A stretch of 64,000 nt of DNA. It comes from Theobroma cacao (lineage: Eukaryota; Streptophyta; Magnoliopsida; Malvales; Malvaceae). Location of the stretch: NCBI RefSeq assembly GCF_000208745.1, contig NC_030858.1, positions 35,856,486 through 35,920,485 of the forward strand, in the 5' to 3' direction. A program made the position numbers and the translations under genes. The stretch's first letter is position 1. Each line of letters opens with the position of its first letter. Below, piece by piece: positions 1-11,101 of the stretch. Below the pieces are notes generated by a model. That model saw only the letters and a list, made by a program, of their open reading frames with translations. It was not told where the DNA came from and made no database searches.

Positions 1-199
1 ATCTTTTTACTCTTACGCTACAAAAGTTTTTTTAGGAAGACTTTGAAACTATTGGGTTTTAAGAAAATAGAATATTTTATTTAAATGTTTTTATTATATT
101 CAAATAGCTTAATTTTACTTTAAATGAATGTTGTAGACTTCAAAATTTAATTTAAATCATGAATTATGTGTTTCCACTTACATATTACATTTTTCGGAT

Positions 200-444
200 T
201 TCAAAATTTTAAAAAAAGAAATTGACGAAAATGCCCTGTGAGCTAGAAAATAATATTTTATTGTTTTGAGTTGGAACCAACTTATATTTTCTTGAAATGC
301 GAGATTTATCTAATTGTCGCTCACCGGGAGATGCGGAAGCTGATGCTAGGCCTTGCGGGGTTTCGATCGGCATTCGCGGTAATGAGTGTTATCGGGACGT
401 CGCGGCGGTTGTCACTGGCTCGATGGGAGTTCCGGGTCGTGACA
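200..444 (-). repeat. LTR-retrotransposon end, probably Ty3-type remnant
   Basis: A GC-rich patch in an AT-rich setting. Read on the minus strand it begins at 444 with TGTCACGACCCGGAACTCCC, which resembles the TG-starting ends of many plant Ty3-type LTRs, and continues through further GC-rich sequence to about 330 before turning AT-rich. I see no gag or pol reading frame beside it, so it is a solo LTR or a fragment. The left limit is a guess. Confidence 0.45.
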
Positions 445-499
445 GCTTACTTCTTAAGTAAGGAAGATAAAATGTACCGGTCTCTAAGTATCATTGATG

Positions 500-800
500 T
501 CTAGTCTCAATGATACATTGACCCAGAACATTTTGAGATTATGCTTTGATGCATAAGGATCTCATAACTGCAACCCATTACAGTTCCCTTGCAAGGCATA
601 TTAATCTCATGGACTTCATCCAATCAGACTGATAACTTATTATAATTGATGTCTTATTAATGAAGGAAAACCTTTAATTATTCAACATGAATGATGTTGT
701 TGCATAATTGAAATAAAGCCTTAACCAATCCCAATTGGCTACAGGACTCATCCCAACAATCTCACCATCGCAATTATATAATAATCTCAATTCTAACTAT
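500..800. repeat. probable Copia-like LTR fragment
   Basis: Non-coding sequence with the flavour of plant Ty1/Copia LTR ends: a segment near 740-770 reads ACAGGACTCATCCCAACAAT, similar to the terminal part of many plant Copia LTRs. No target-site duplication or coding region was found. Family assignment is from memory of such ends and is weak. Confidence 0.25.
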
Positions 801-2452
801 CTAAATTTGATACTATATAGTATCAAAATCTATACGAAACCATTGAAATATAAACAAAAATCTATACTCTTGTTTTCAACTTCAAAAGGCATTGAAACAC
901 AAACCAAGTCAATGGCTAATAGCTTCATATATGTCATGCAAAAATAAAAAAATTCTATAATTTTAAAGTTTGAATAGCTTCATTTATGTCATGCCAAAAG
1001 ATAATTATGCATCTCATGATAACATTCTCATGTTGAAGCTTTTCCTTCTCTTTCTTGGTACTAGTTGCAACATGTTCTTGTGTTAAGTATAGAATATTGA
1101 AACAAATATATGCAAAGTGAGTATAGAATATTGAAAAAAATGAAGTAAGATAAAATAATTATTTACTTACAAGTTACATTGAGTTGAGATAGTCCATTGT
1201 TAGGGTCTTGGTATAAACTAATTCTTTCTTGATATGGCCATGTTTTTTGTTTTTTTTTGTCTTTGTTGGTTCACCATTTTTCTTCATGATGAAACACAAT
1301 CTATCATTAAGCCAGATTGCTCTCTTAGTAACAGTACCAATATTAACATATAGAACTAAAAATTTCATATCTAGATACCTTGTTAGGATTTTTACTTGCT
1401 GTATAAGTATTAATGTCAACAAGAAGTTGTTCTTTTGGTGTATTTTTGCCCATTGTTCTCCTATTTCGAGGCCTCATTAACTTAATTATGGTTTCAAATT
1501 AATGGTTTAGTCACATCAAATTTGATTAACCAAAAAAAAAAAAGAACCTCTGATTTTGAAGTTGTTGTTCAGTTTTGTCTTTGCTTTTTTCCATTTTTTT
1601 TTTAAGTTGGAGAGCTGATTTTAGTTGCAAGCCTGGTTTGGGGTTTTGTGCCTTTGGTTATCTCTCCTTTGCTTAGTTTTTTTGAGGTGTATCCAGCTAT
1701 GTTTTAAAAACAATAATTGTGTGTTAATTCTCTAAATATGGTTAGCCCTAAGCCCAACCAGGGCTGATCACCAAGTTAAAATTGTAGGAACTGTGTGCGT
1801 TTTCATCTGGTATTAGATTGCTACACCGGACTCTCTGATACTGAGATCGGAAAAATGAAACTTGAGGAGTGAGGAATGAGTTTTGTTTTGTACATATCAG
1901 TAACAATTCTGCTTTAGTATTTTGTTTCTGCACTTGTTTCTATAATTCAATTGAAATTCAGTCATTCATCCCTGAATTCAGTATTAAGAAATTTCTTTAA
2001 AATTCAAGTTGTCACAGCCCACATCATAGATGAGAAGAGAACATGTCACGTTTCAAATGGAAATGGCCTCAAGCTTTTTATAATTCTCTAATTCTAGACC
2101 AGGTTGCTTTGTATATTTCACTTACGCTCGTTGTGACATGAAATTACATTTATCGTTGGATAATTTGTTCTCAAAAACATAATTGCTCCAACTAAAATCC
2201 ACTATTTCACAACAAGGAAGAAGAGTAAATGTATGTATTGACAATATTTCTTTTATTTTCTACATAGCTGAAGTTAAGAACTCCTCACAGTCCATACAAC
2301 AACATGGTACCACACACAATTCGTACAAAACTCTCAGCTGAGAGAGAGACACTCACTTCATAACTCGCAAACTGTTTTGTTTTCCTATTAAAGTAGTTAC
2401 TTTGAGTAATCTGTCGCAGGAGAGAGAGGCCTTCAAAACTCAACTTCAATTT
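801..2452. other. intergenic, no gene seen
   Basis: AT-rich sequence with short chance ORFs on both strands (for example 1174-1480) that resemble no protein I know and lack splice or codon support. The last 200 bases before 2452 probably hold the 3' UTR of the minus-strand heat-shock gene. Confidence 0.5.
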
Positions 2453-2920
2453 TTAGCCTGAAATCTCAATTGTCTTAACATCGGGATTTTTCTCCTCCAG
2501 TTTTGGAACAGTCACAGTGAGCACTCCATTTTCCATGGAAGCGTTAATCTGATCCATCTTGGCATTCTCAGGCAATCTGAACCTCCTCATGAACTTGCCA
2601 CTGCTACGTTCCACACGATGCCAAGTGTCGTTCTTGTCTTCCTTCTGTATATTCCTCTCTCCACTTATCTGAAGCACCCTGTCATCTTCAACCTCCACCT
2701 TCACTTCTTCTTTCTTAAGCCCTGGAAGATCAGCCTTGAAGACGTGAGCTTCTGGGGTTTCCTTCCAGTCAATCCGGGTGTTGACAAAAGTCGAGGTTTC
2801 TGGGGTATGTGTGGTGAGTGAAGGGAAAGGGGAGTCCTTGAAAGGATACCAAAGGTCAAGAGAGAAAGGATTGAAGACGCTGCTCCTTCTGTTGGCAAAA
2901 AAACTTGGGATCAACGCCAT
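2453..2920 (-). CDS. class I small heat-shock protein (155 aa)
   Basis: Cytosolic ATP-independent chaperone of the Hsp20/alpha-crystallin family that holds unfolding client proteins during heat stress. Single exon. I start at the ATG at 2920 (MALIPSFF), the usual N-terminus of class I members, rather than at an in-frame ATG seven codons upstream. The alpha-crystallin domain covers about residues 45-145, with the strand motif [11 protein letters not shown], the late [10 protein letters not shown] motif (GVL) and a C-terminal IEI anchor just before the stop, which mediates oligomer assembly. Length fits the 17-18 kDa class. No signal or transit peptide, so cytosol. It is divergent from the next sHSP gene; the 580 bases between them form a shared promoter region with a TATA-like TTTATATA for this gene near 3033-3040. 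Very sure of family; the class I call is also firm. Confidence 0.95.
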   Translation of the reverse strand: MALIPSFFANRRSSVFNPFSLDLWYPFKDSPFPSLTTHTPETSTFVNTRIDWKETPEAHVFKADLPGLKKEEVKVEVEDDRVLQISGERNIQKEDKNDTWHRVERSSGKFMRRFRLPENAKMDQINASMENGVLTVTVPKLEEKNPDVKTIEISG

Positions 2921-3032
2921 TACTTTTCCAATATGAAACAATGATCAAGGAAAATTGAATAAGCGAAATTGAAAGTGTTCGATTGCTGATTGCTTCCCAG
3001 AATCTGATGCTGCGAAACCAGGACATGTTGGG

Positions 3033-3040
3033 TATATAAA
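3033..3040 (-). promoter_or_regulatory. TATA-like box of the minus-strand sHSP gene
   Basis: TTTATATA on the minus strand, about 115 bases upstream of the ATG at 2920. Position and sequence suit a TATA box. I found no clean three-unit heat-shock element close to it on this side; the element at 3286 could serve both genes. Confidence 0.45.
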
Positions 3041-3285
3041 ACAAGCGGAAGAGAAATCTAGCATATTCTCGGACTTTCTCTTTTGGGCCTCGAGAAACTT
3101 TCTTTTGCAGAGGCTTGCAAACATTGGCTTCAAATTGAAGCCGAGTCTTATTTCCTAGTATAACTTACTGGCCAACCATAAGAAATTAATTCGTAAATTA
3201 TTTTACCAGGTCAAACGGTCTATAAAAAGCGGAGAGCAGCCCATTTCAATGTTGAGTGCAAAAAAGTCCAGACCATTCAAGCAAT

Positions 3286-3298
3286 TTCTGGAACATTC
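3286..3298 (+). promoter_or_regulatory. heat-shock element (HSE)
   Basis: TTCTGGAACATTC is a perfect three-unit TTCnnGAAnnTTC heat-shock factor site. It sits about 85-100 bases upstream of the TATA box at 3383 and about 200 bases upstream of the sHSP start at 3501. A second half-type site, TTCTTGAA, lies at 3328-3335. Family knowledge: HSF trimers bind such arrays, so heat induction of the flanking gene is expected. Confidence 0.75.
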
Positions 3299-3382
3299 AC
3301 GGATTACAAGTGTGAAGACAAAAAGTTTTCTTGAAGCCCAAAACACAAGTACGAGATAGTACTAGATTCCTCTTTAGCTTCT

Positions 3383-3390
3383 TATAAATA
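3383..3390 (+). promoter_or_regulatory. TATA box of the plus-strand sHSP gene
   Basis: TATAAATA, downstream of the HSE and about 115 bases before the ATG at 3501. Typical spacing for a plant heat-shock promoter. Confidence 0.65.
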
Positions 3391-3500
3391 TCCTACTTTA
3401 ACAGGATCAAGAAATCAGCAACTGAGAGTTCCATATATCAGCAAGACTTCCCATAACATTCAGTACATCATCAATCCTTACTTTTACAAATAACAAAGGA

Positions 3501-3977
3501 ATGGCGATGACTCCAAATTTCTTTGGCAATCGAAGGAGTAGCATATTCGATCCTTGCTTTCTTGACCTTCGGGATCCTTTAAAGGATTTCCCTTTCTCTT
3601 CTTCTTCTTCACTCACCACACACACCCCTGAAACCTCTGCTTTTGTCAACACCCGTATCGACTGGAAGGAAACCCCGGAAGCTCACGCATTCAAGGCTGA
3701 CTTTCCAGGGCTCAAGACAGAAGAAGTCAAAGTTGAGATTGAAGATGACAGGGTGCTCCAAATCAACGGAGAAAGGAATGTTGAGAAGGAAGACAAGAAC
3801 GATACCTGGCACCGGGTTGAGCGTAGCAGTGGCAAGTTCATGAGGAGGTTCAGGTTGCCGGAGAATGTGAAGATGGATCAGGTTAAGGCTTCCATGGAAA
3901 ATGGGGTTCTTACTATTACTGTTCCTAAAGAGGAACTGAAGAAACCTGACGTCAAAGCCATTGAGATTTCTGGTTAA
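3501..3977 (+). CDS. class I small heat-shock protein (158 aa)
   Basis: Paralogue of the sHSP at 2453-2920 and divergent from it. Single exon; start [13 protein letters not shown] matches the class I N-terminus, preceded by a 5' leader of roughly 90 bases. The variable N-terminal arm (residues 1-48) includes a serine run, then the alpha-crystallin domain (about 49-148) with [11 protein letters not shown], a conserved [11 protein letters not shown] segment and [10 protein letters not shown], ending in the IEI C-terminal motif. Predicted cytosolic chaperone. The promoter carries a perfect HSE at 3286 and a TATA box at 3383, so strong heat induction is likely. Arrangement with the neighbour and with the broken copy at 6015 indicates local duplication. 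Confidence 0.95.
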   Translation: MAMTPNFFGNRRSSIFDPCFLDLRDPLKDFPFSSSSSLTTHTPETSAFVNTRIDWKETPEAHAFKADFPGLKTEEVKVEIEDDRVLQINGERNVEKEDKNDTWHRVERSSGKFMRRFRLPENVKMDQVKASMENGVLTITVPKEELKKPDVKAIEISG

Positions 3978-5170
3978 AATCTTAAAAACTTTGATGTGCT
4001 TTTTCTTTGGGTGCAATTATGTACTTTTGTTTACACCTATTAACACTGTAACCTAATGTTCTTTATTTTAATGTAACTGTGCCTTCGTTTTCTCTTCTTC
4101 AATACTCTTTTCAGTTCTGTTTCATCCCCTAACTTTTTAATAGATAAGAATTATTAGATTTCATGTTTTACACTTCCTCCAGTCCCAGTTGGCTGTGGTG
4201 TAAAGGTTCTTGATGAATTTAATCATAAGAAAGAGATCTCAATTTCTCATTCAAGTTGAAAAATATTGTACATATGAACACCCAATGAAGGGAACATATC
4301 GTTGGACAGAGGGGATGGTGCTATTGAAATCACTGCATATATGCAGAAATCAGACAATGATGCAGTATCAGGATCAAGACCTGCAGAAGAGAAGGCAGTT
4401 GACAATAAACCCGGCATTACACAATATGCAGCGGACAAGGCACAGAATGCAGTTGACAGTAGGCAAGGAACTGAACAAAATGTTGTTGATATTGCAATAG
4501 TAGTATTACACCATAAATTGTAATAGGAATCATGCAGAAAACAAGAGTGACAGAAGTCTGGAAACGGCAGAACTAGAAGGAGAAATATCATATACAGCAC
4601 TCTAAGAAGAAAACAATTACACAATCATCACATGTCCAATAATCCAGGAGCAAATTAAGCGTAGTACCATTGGAAGGTTTAGTCAAAGGATCATATTGTA
4701 ATTAGATTTTGTCTTTCATTGTATACAATACCGTTAGAAGAATTTCCCTAATACAGAGCTTCTTCATCAAATGTACAGTCTATATAAATCTTTATTTCAC
4801 AAGTTTTAACAAGTGAAATTTCTGATTTTGGCTTGATTTAATCTATACAGGGAAAGACGTAAAGGCATTTAATTTTGGCGTTTGAGTACGTTATTCCAAA
4901 ATTATTTATTAAAAGCACTATAGTTATATATATAATTATGAAATAATGGCGAGAGAGATATTGAGAATTATACAATTTACTATGATTGATTCAAATATAT
5001 TTATTCAAATTAGTAATTGATTGTTTCTTAGTTGTATAATGTATTATAATTTTATAATATATTTTTTATAATTAAAGAGATTTTGATGAAAAAAAAGTCA
5101 ATATTTTGCACCGTCATGACAAACAAAATTGGTAGCAATGCAATTATAGTTATTTGTATGTTAGATCTAA
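3978..5170. other. intergenic
   Basis: About the first 150 bases are likely 3' UTR of the sHSP gene. A stretch at 4210-4620 has short overlapping ORFs on both strands with no recognisable product. The rest is AT-rich without features. Confidence 0.5.
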
Positions 5171-5400
5171 TAGATCTTAACCATTAATGATTAATTAATT
5201 ATTATTAATCAAAACGTTATTTGTTATTTTTTATATTATATGATGTTAGTGTGATAATTACGTGGAAGGTGAAAAATATTTGTTATGTTATAATTTATTA
5301 TAACATATAAACAAGTCACGTCAATATCATACAATATAAAATGATATGTAACATTTTAATTAACAATAATTAAGTATTAAGTTATTACAATTTATAAACA
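5171..5400. repeat. foldback/MITE-like element, copy A
   Basis: Inverted arms of about 60 bases: a left arm near 5177-5243 containing ATTATTAATCAAAACGTTAT and a right arm near 5325-5392 whose reverse complement matches it with scattered differences. The short centre contains ACGTGG and its inverse-like CACGT. Related elements occur near 15950, 23600, 62090 and 63424 in this window. No coding capacity. Confidence 0.55.
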
Positions 5401-5854
5401 TTTTATTTTTTTTATGTAAAAATCAATTATTGTACAATTTAACATTTTTGTAATTTTTTGAAGAAAAGAGAATTCATGCATGCAAACACACTCAAACTAA
5501 AAATGTGAATCACAGATTTAAATGTAAAGAGACAAATAGAAATGAATGAGATGAAAAAAGTATATATTTTAATATACCATTTGTATATTCCAATGAATTA
5601 TTGATACCAGAAGCATGGGCAATTATTTCCTGAAGTACTATGGCCATAGCAAACTTGTTTTCAATGTTTCTAGAAATCCTTTTAGATCAACTCATTTCAA
5701 AGCATAAATTTGATAAACCAAGTGGGCTTTAGGACCAACTTGATGTGGATGTTTGCCAGATGCTATAGGAGTCCAGATCATTCCGGATAATTCTCAAGTA
5801 TTTGTGAATTACCCAGAATACTTAAGTTTCTTGAGGCCCAAAACACAAGTACGG
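5401..5854. other. intergenic, duplicated sHSP promoter at its end
   Basis: AT-rich to about 5570. From about 5820 it is clearly similar to the promoter of the intact sHSP gene at 3501 (shared segment CCCAAAACACAAGTACG), which shows that the gene duplication included upstream DNA. Confidence 0.6.
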
Positions 5855-5867
5855 GAAAGTTCTAGAT
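5855..5867 (+). promoter_or_regulatory. heat-shock element upstream of the sHSP pseudogene
   Basis: GAAAGTTCTAGAT reads as GAAnnTTCnnGAt, a near-perfect three-unit HSE, about 150 bases upstream of the ATG at 6015. The promoter appears to be kept although the reading frame is broken. Confidence 0.55.
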
Positions 5868-6014
5868 TCCTGTCTGCTTCCTGAAAATACCAAACATGTC
5901 CTTCCGTCACAACATCGAGGAAAGTTACAGGTTCTGAGAGCTCTCATCAGCAATCGAACACATCCAATATCTTTTATCCAGTTCTCCCTCAATCCTTACT
6001 TTCATCGAGCAAAA

Positions 6015-6486
6015 ATGGCGATGATCCCAAGTTTCTTTGGCAACCCAAGGAGCTGCATCTTCGATCCTTTCTCTCTCGACGTATGGGATCCTTTCAAGGA
6101 TTTCCCTTTCTCTTCTTCTTTTTCACTCACCACACACTGAAACCTCTGCTTTTGTCGACACCCGTATCGACTGGAAGGAAACCCCGGAAGCTCACGTATT
6201 CAAGGCTGACCTTCCAGGGCTCAAGACAGAAGAAGTAAAAGTCGAGATTGAAGATGACTGGGTGCTCCAAATCAGCGGAGAAAGGAATGTTGAGAAGGAA
6301 GACAAGAACGACACCTGGCACCGGATTGAGCGTAGCAGTCGCAAGTTCATGAGGAGGTTGAGGTTGCCGGAGAAAGGGAAGATGGATCAGGTTAAGGCTT
6401 CCATGGAAAATGGGGTTCTTACAGTTACCGTCCCTAAGGAGGAAGTGAAGAAACCTGATGTTAAAGCCATTGAGATTTCTAGTTAA
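6015..6486 (+). pseudogene. class I small heat-shock protein, frameshifted
   Basis: Third sHSP copy. The ATG at 6015 opens a normal class I N-terminus ([14 protein letters not shown]), but the frame ends at TGA 6138-6140 after 41 codons. Compared with the intact copy at 3501, five bases are missing in the CACACACACCCCTGAAACC segment. The rest (about residues 45 to the end) continues open in another frame to 6486 with a full alpha-crystallin domain and IEI end. Further changes are an Arg-to-Trp in the conserved DDRVLQ strand (here DDWVLQ) and ENVK to EKGK. No ATG heads the downstream frame before the domain, so a normal protein cannot be made. The HSE at 5855 suggests it may still be transcribed on heat. 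An assembly error is possible but the extra substitutions favour real decay. Confidence 0.85.
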
Positions 6487-6732
6487 AACCGCGGTTGGTT
6501 TATATTGAACTTGAGAGTTCTTCTTATATGTTCTGGACTTGTATGTTAAAAACATGAAATTAGATTTCTCAAGGTTTTATTTACTAATGTAAAATGTTCT
6601 TTATCAAATTGACAATACTTCCTTTGCGAGCCCATTCAAAGAACTACATTAAGCTTTTTATCTACCAAGTTTAATTAGTAATAAGGGGCACAGATACCAT
6701 AATATCTTACTGAAAGCACAAGGATCTGAGTT

Positions 6733-8481
6733 TCAGGTCTTGTAATCAAATGAATATATCTGCTTTGTTAACTCATTCAAAGAACAGCATGAAGAACCGC
6801 CCTCCCGTAGACAAAGATCTGCTTTCTCCTTCAAATCCATGGCTTTCTTTCTTATCTCCTCTCCCTCCATATCCACCATTAGTTTTTTTATTGCTCCTTC
6901 TATATTCCCTCTCTCCAACTTATTCTGCAATTCCAGGCCTACTCTCCAAACATGACAGATGTAGTTTGAGTTCAAGACTTGGTCTCCAAAGAAAGGCTTG
7001 CATAGCATTGGTACCCCTTCACAAATACTCTCAATGGTTGAATTCCATCCACAGTGACTCCAAAATCCGCCCACTGCACAATGCGCCAACACTTCTTTTT
7101 GGGGTGCCCATTTCACAATGCAACCTCTTTCTCCCAGACTCTCCTGGAATCCATTTGGCAATGACTCAATCCATTCTGAGCCACGAACAAAACCAGGCCT
7201 AATCACCCACAAGAATGGTTGTTTACTGTTAGCTAGACCCCAAGCCGTCTCAATTAGTGCTTGCTCATCAATGCTGGCCAAGCTACCAAAGCTTACATAG
7301 ATGACAGATTTTGAGGCTTGTTTGTTAAGCCAAGAGATGCAGTTCGCATCTTCCATCAATATTGAGCTGCAGATGGTTGGAGCAAACTTGTGAAACGGTC
7401 CTATGGTGAAAATTGGAGCGGGGAAGTATTCTCTGACTTTTGACAGTGCTGCTTGTTCAAGGAAGTGGATAGTGTTCACAATGATAGCTGATGAGCTCTT
7501 CGTCCCGTTTGTCATTGCAGCTCTCACCTCTGTCATTGCATCTGTTGGATTCTGTAATAGTAATGCACGCATGTGTTGGAGCTGAAGCGATTGAAGCTCT
7601 GGCATTTCGATTTCCGAAATAGAATCTGGAATGTATAATTTAAAGAGTTTAAGGATATCAGGGATGAGTCACCAAGAGTACTTGTGTATTGAATCATATG
7701 ATTGAATTTGAATAGTTTAACAAGACAGCAGACAAATATGTGTAGTTGCTGTATTGTTGAACTTAAATATGATTTAATTTTTCTCTTCTGTGCAACCTTA
7801 TTGCAAGACAGAAATAAGTACTTGTGATGCCTTCAGGCTTCTGTTATAATAATATTACAGAAATTATTCCAAATAAATTATTCTTCTGCAGAATTGTGTA
7901 AATTTCAATTTCCAACGGTGTATGTAGTCATCATATATTGAGCTTAATGCAGTTAGTAACACAAGGAGAGAAGCGGGGACATCCATTTGTTTATTTTCTC
8001 ATACAACGAAAAGAAGTATACCTTTCCCATCAAGATGAGGAAAGGCAGGATAGAGTAACAATGTTGCAGCTGCACTTGTACGCACACTTATCCCAGGCAG
8101 CTTCAGATCATCAGCAACAGTTTGAGCACAATACATGAGTGTATCATAGAGGATGCCAGCAGCATGATCATGGGAATCTTTCTGATGCAATATCTTTTTC
8201 ATGCATTGCTGAAATGGTGCTGCACAGTTCTTGTTGAGACTTAGCATGAGACTTGCAATATCTCCATCGGAGACTTCGGATTCCGTTAGCTTATCTGATA
8301 TTGATATGAAGGTGAATTCAGGGTGGTTCGAAGGGTCAGGAGAGTTCAATTCAGGGTGAACTATAGAGATTGAGAAGCCTTTTGAGTGTAAAATAGTTGC
8401 TAGCTGGAGCATGGGAGTTATGTGGCCTTGAAATGGGTACAAAACAAACACTAAATGACCAGACTTCTGTTGTTTCTCCAT
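6733..8481 (-). CDS. UDP-glycosyltransferase, UGT76-like (450 aa)
   Basis: Transfers sugar from a UDP-sugar to a small lipophilic acceptor in the cytosol; acceptor unknown. Two exons: 8481-8022 and 7625-6733, with GT..AG borders, an intron of 396 bases and a phase-1 junction giving 451 codons including stop. The N-terminal half holds the GHITPM segment with the catalytic His near residue 20. The C-terminal half carries the PSPG sugar-donor box at about residues 326-369, starting WAPQKEVLAH and including HCGWNS and a final Gln (GDQ), which usually goes with UDP-glucose. Exon layout and sequence fit the UGT76 type (group H). The paralogue at 12035 lies about 3.5 kb away on the same strand, so this is part of a local UGT cluster. 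Intact, probably functional. Confidence 0.92.
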
Positions 8482-9179
8482 AGCTTTCTCTCTGAGTTTC
8501 GTGCAGCAAGTCTTAGTTTGATTTGCTGCAGCCGCAGGTTAATGGAAAATGAAACCGAAGACTTTTAGGCCATCGGAGCCAAGAGTATAGAAGAATTTAG
8601 ATAGGATGCTTGGATATTAACAAATAGCGTTTCAACGCATTTAGTCCTGGAACAGGTTTCAGTTAGCAAATCAAATTTGGCAGCTTTCATCAAATGAAAG
8701 CTATGGCCTTGGAAGCTTGTACATACCTACCAATTCACTTTATCATTATTGAATGCAAGTTCGAATTTTCTTTCTTCTGACTTTTGGGAGAAAAATAGAC
8801 CATATGTCCGGGTTCTTTTAACTAGAGAAATTTCTCCTCCAAAGTTCAAAGACTCACCACTCAACCACCCACCCTTTCCACGAAAAATGTAACACACAGA
8901 ATCTTGGATATTCAGGGGAGGTGCTTTAAGAATTGACATAAATATGAAACACAAGGACGAGATAAGTCCCAGCATTGATGTCCAATCAAAATGGAAAAAG
9001 AGAAAAAAATTGCTTTTCTAGCTCTTTAAGTAGTAGAAAAGAAATGAATTCAAGTAAGTTGTCACTTTCCAGAGATTTCATCAATAACCAAATTAATTTT
9101 GTTCCTGGTGAAGAATAGCTAATAGTTTCTGCAGATAGAAAAACAACAGTTCACCCTCCCAACTAATAAAACCCAGTTT
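8482..9179. other. intergenic (UGT upstream region)
   Basis: Promoter side of the UGT at 6733-8481 and 3' flank of the ankyrin pseudogene. No ORF here has family support and I recognise no motif. Confidence 0.5.
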
Positions 9180-11101
9180 CTAACCCTGAGCTTGCTTTCT
9201 TCTACTTGCCATCCTAGACCTTCTGAACATCCACGAGATGAAGTAAAGAAGGTGTATCCCCACAAGAACAAACATGACCATTGTCACTACATATATGGTG
9301 CTAAATTCTATAGGTGCTATGTACAAAATTGTACAGACAAAATCTGCAGACACGGCAAGTACAGCAAGCCGCAACAACAGTTTAAGAGGAAACTGACTAG
9401 TGAGCATGAGGATTATGACAACAGAAAGGAAAAATCCTATAGAGCTGAAAAATATAACAAAAAAGAACATCAGTGCATCAGATGCAATGATAGCTATTCC
9501 ATTTGAATGTATTGGATCTGGATCTTCTTTTGCATTTAATTCTCGATATCCACCTGGAGGGCTAAGAACTGATTGGTAGGTCACGGTAGCAATCAGAACA
9601 GCCACCACCATAAGTGAATTTCGCATCTCTGGAGTTGAGTTTTCAATTTCTTGGGTAAAGGTAGACCATATCTTCCAGATAAACAATGATGAAACCTCCG
9701 TATATATAAATTTCCAAGGCATCAAAGGGTCACATTTACAGCACAATTTTTCAGCTAGATTGTTTTCAGGAACATGATGACTAGTTGAATTATTTTCTCC
9801 AGCTTGATAAGAATCAAAATTTGTTTGTTGGTCAACTTGTTGAGTAGCAACAGTTGAGGTAACAGCTACAATTATATCTTCACTTCTAAATGCCCCTGCT
9901 TGTTGAAGCATCTTGCGAATCTTATGATCAATAGGATCATCCAAAATTCGTCCTGAATGGAATAACATATCCAGGGCTGTGTAACCACTTCCATTGTTGG
10001 AATTCACTTCTACTTTAAAAATGCTACAAACCCCTTCTTAGTCAAGCAACAGTTTTGCTGCCTGTTGGCCAAAAGAAAACTCCAGTTATTTGCGGATAAG
10101 CATCTAATGGTGATCATGTTCATTTCATCAGTTCCATCATTCAGTTTAACAGTATTTATTTTCAAAACATTCTCAGACATTTTTTATCATAAATAAAAGC
10201 TTGTCTAAGATGTAGCAATTATCAATCCAAAAAATTGTCATTATCTTGGCATTGCAGCCATAGAGATATCATTTCCGCAGATTCCCAAAGTTTAGTAAAA
10301 TTATGCTCTGACTTTAATTTCAGATACAACTATCGAAGCACAGAGAAACACACTACAGAAAAAATAAAATCATCAACTTTCCATTTTCTTGCCCAATCTA
10401 AGTTCAAGTTCTCCTCCATGGCTAATCATTTCAATTTTAAAAAGAAGATGGTTGAAAAGGTGAGGATAAAGAAGGAAATAAAGAATTCTTACTCGAAGTT
10501 GCTTCCTAGCAACTGCAATGTGTAAAATTGTGTTGCCATCATGGTCCTTTGCATTCACAAGCCTCGTTATTTCTTCAGTGTTGATCTCCTTGAGCATTCC
10601 CAAAAGTATTTCAAAAGCCTCAACCTGGTTGTTCTTCAATGCAACGTGAAGTGCAGATTCATCTTGATCCGTCCAATCAGCCTTACATTCAGGACAAGTG
10701 TTGATCAGAGCCCTCAACACATCTACTCTCCCTGTAATAGCAGCAAAATGGATAGCTGTTCTTCCATCAGCACTCTGTTGTCGACTTAGCTCTTTGTTAC
10801 TCATCAAAAGCTCTTTCACTATCTCTGTATATCCATTTGCTGAAGCCATGTGAATTGGACTAAACCCGTCCCTGTTGACCCTCTTAGCCAATGCAGGCTT
10901 CAAACTCATAATCTCTTTCACAAAATTCACACTTCCAGACGGTGCTGCAATATGCAGGCAAGTCTCTGCTATGCTGTCTAATGAGCCTCGTTCAAGAATG
11001 AGTGGATCCTCATTAAGTAGTGAATAAAACGAACTAGTATCTCCTGTTCTAGCAGCTGCATAGAGTCTCAGATCCGTTATTTGTAGTAATGGATGTGATC
11101 A
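9180..11101 (-). pseudogene. ankyrin-repeat PGG-domain membrane protein, disabled
   Basis: Member of the plant ANK-PGG (ACD6/ITN1/BDA1-like) family: N-terminal ankyrin repeats, C-terminal PGG domain with about four membrane helices, usually in defence or stress signalling at membranes. Exon 1 is open from 11095 to 10493 (about five repeats, typified by GFSPIHMASANG and DGRTAIHFAA) and exon 2 runs 10061-9180 (PGG motif in SPPGGYRE, then helices, basic tail). Splicing with GT at 10492 and AG at 10062 keeps phase. Two defects: upstream of exon 1 the frame meets TGA at 11101-11099 with no ATG before the repeats, and exon 2 has an in-frame TAA at 10040-10038, seven codons after the splice, where relatives have a Lys-rich stretch. 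The PGG region itself is open, so decay looks recent. An unseen upstream exon or alternative acceptor might rescue it, but I found none that keeps frame. Confidence 0.75.

Noticed and set aside
1174..1480. Two opposing ORFs of about 80 aa
   Set aside because: They overlap each other and have low-complexity hydrophobic or Lys-rich translations without family similarity.
4210..4624. Overlapping ORFs on both strands (up to 125 aa)
   Set aside because: No recognisable domain, no conserved start, no exon partner; likely chance frames in non-coding DNA.
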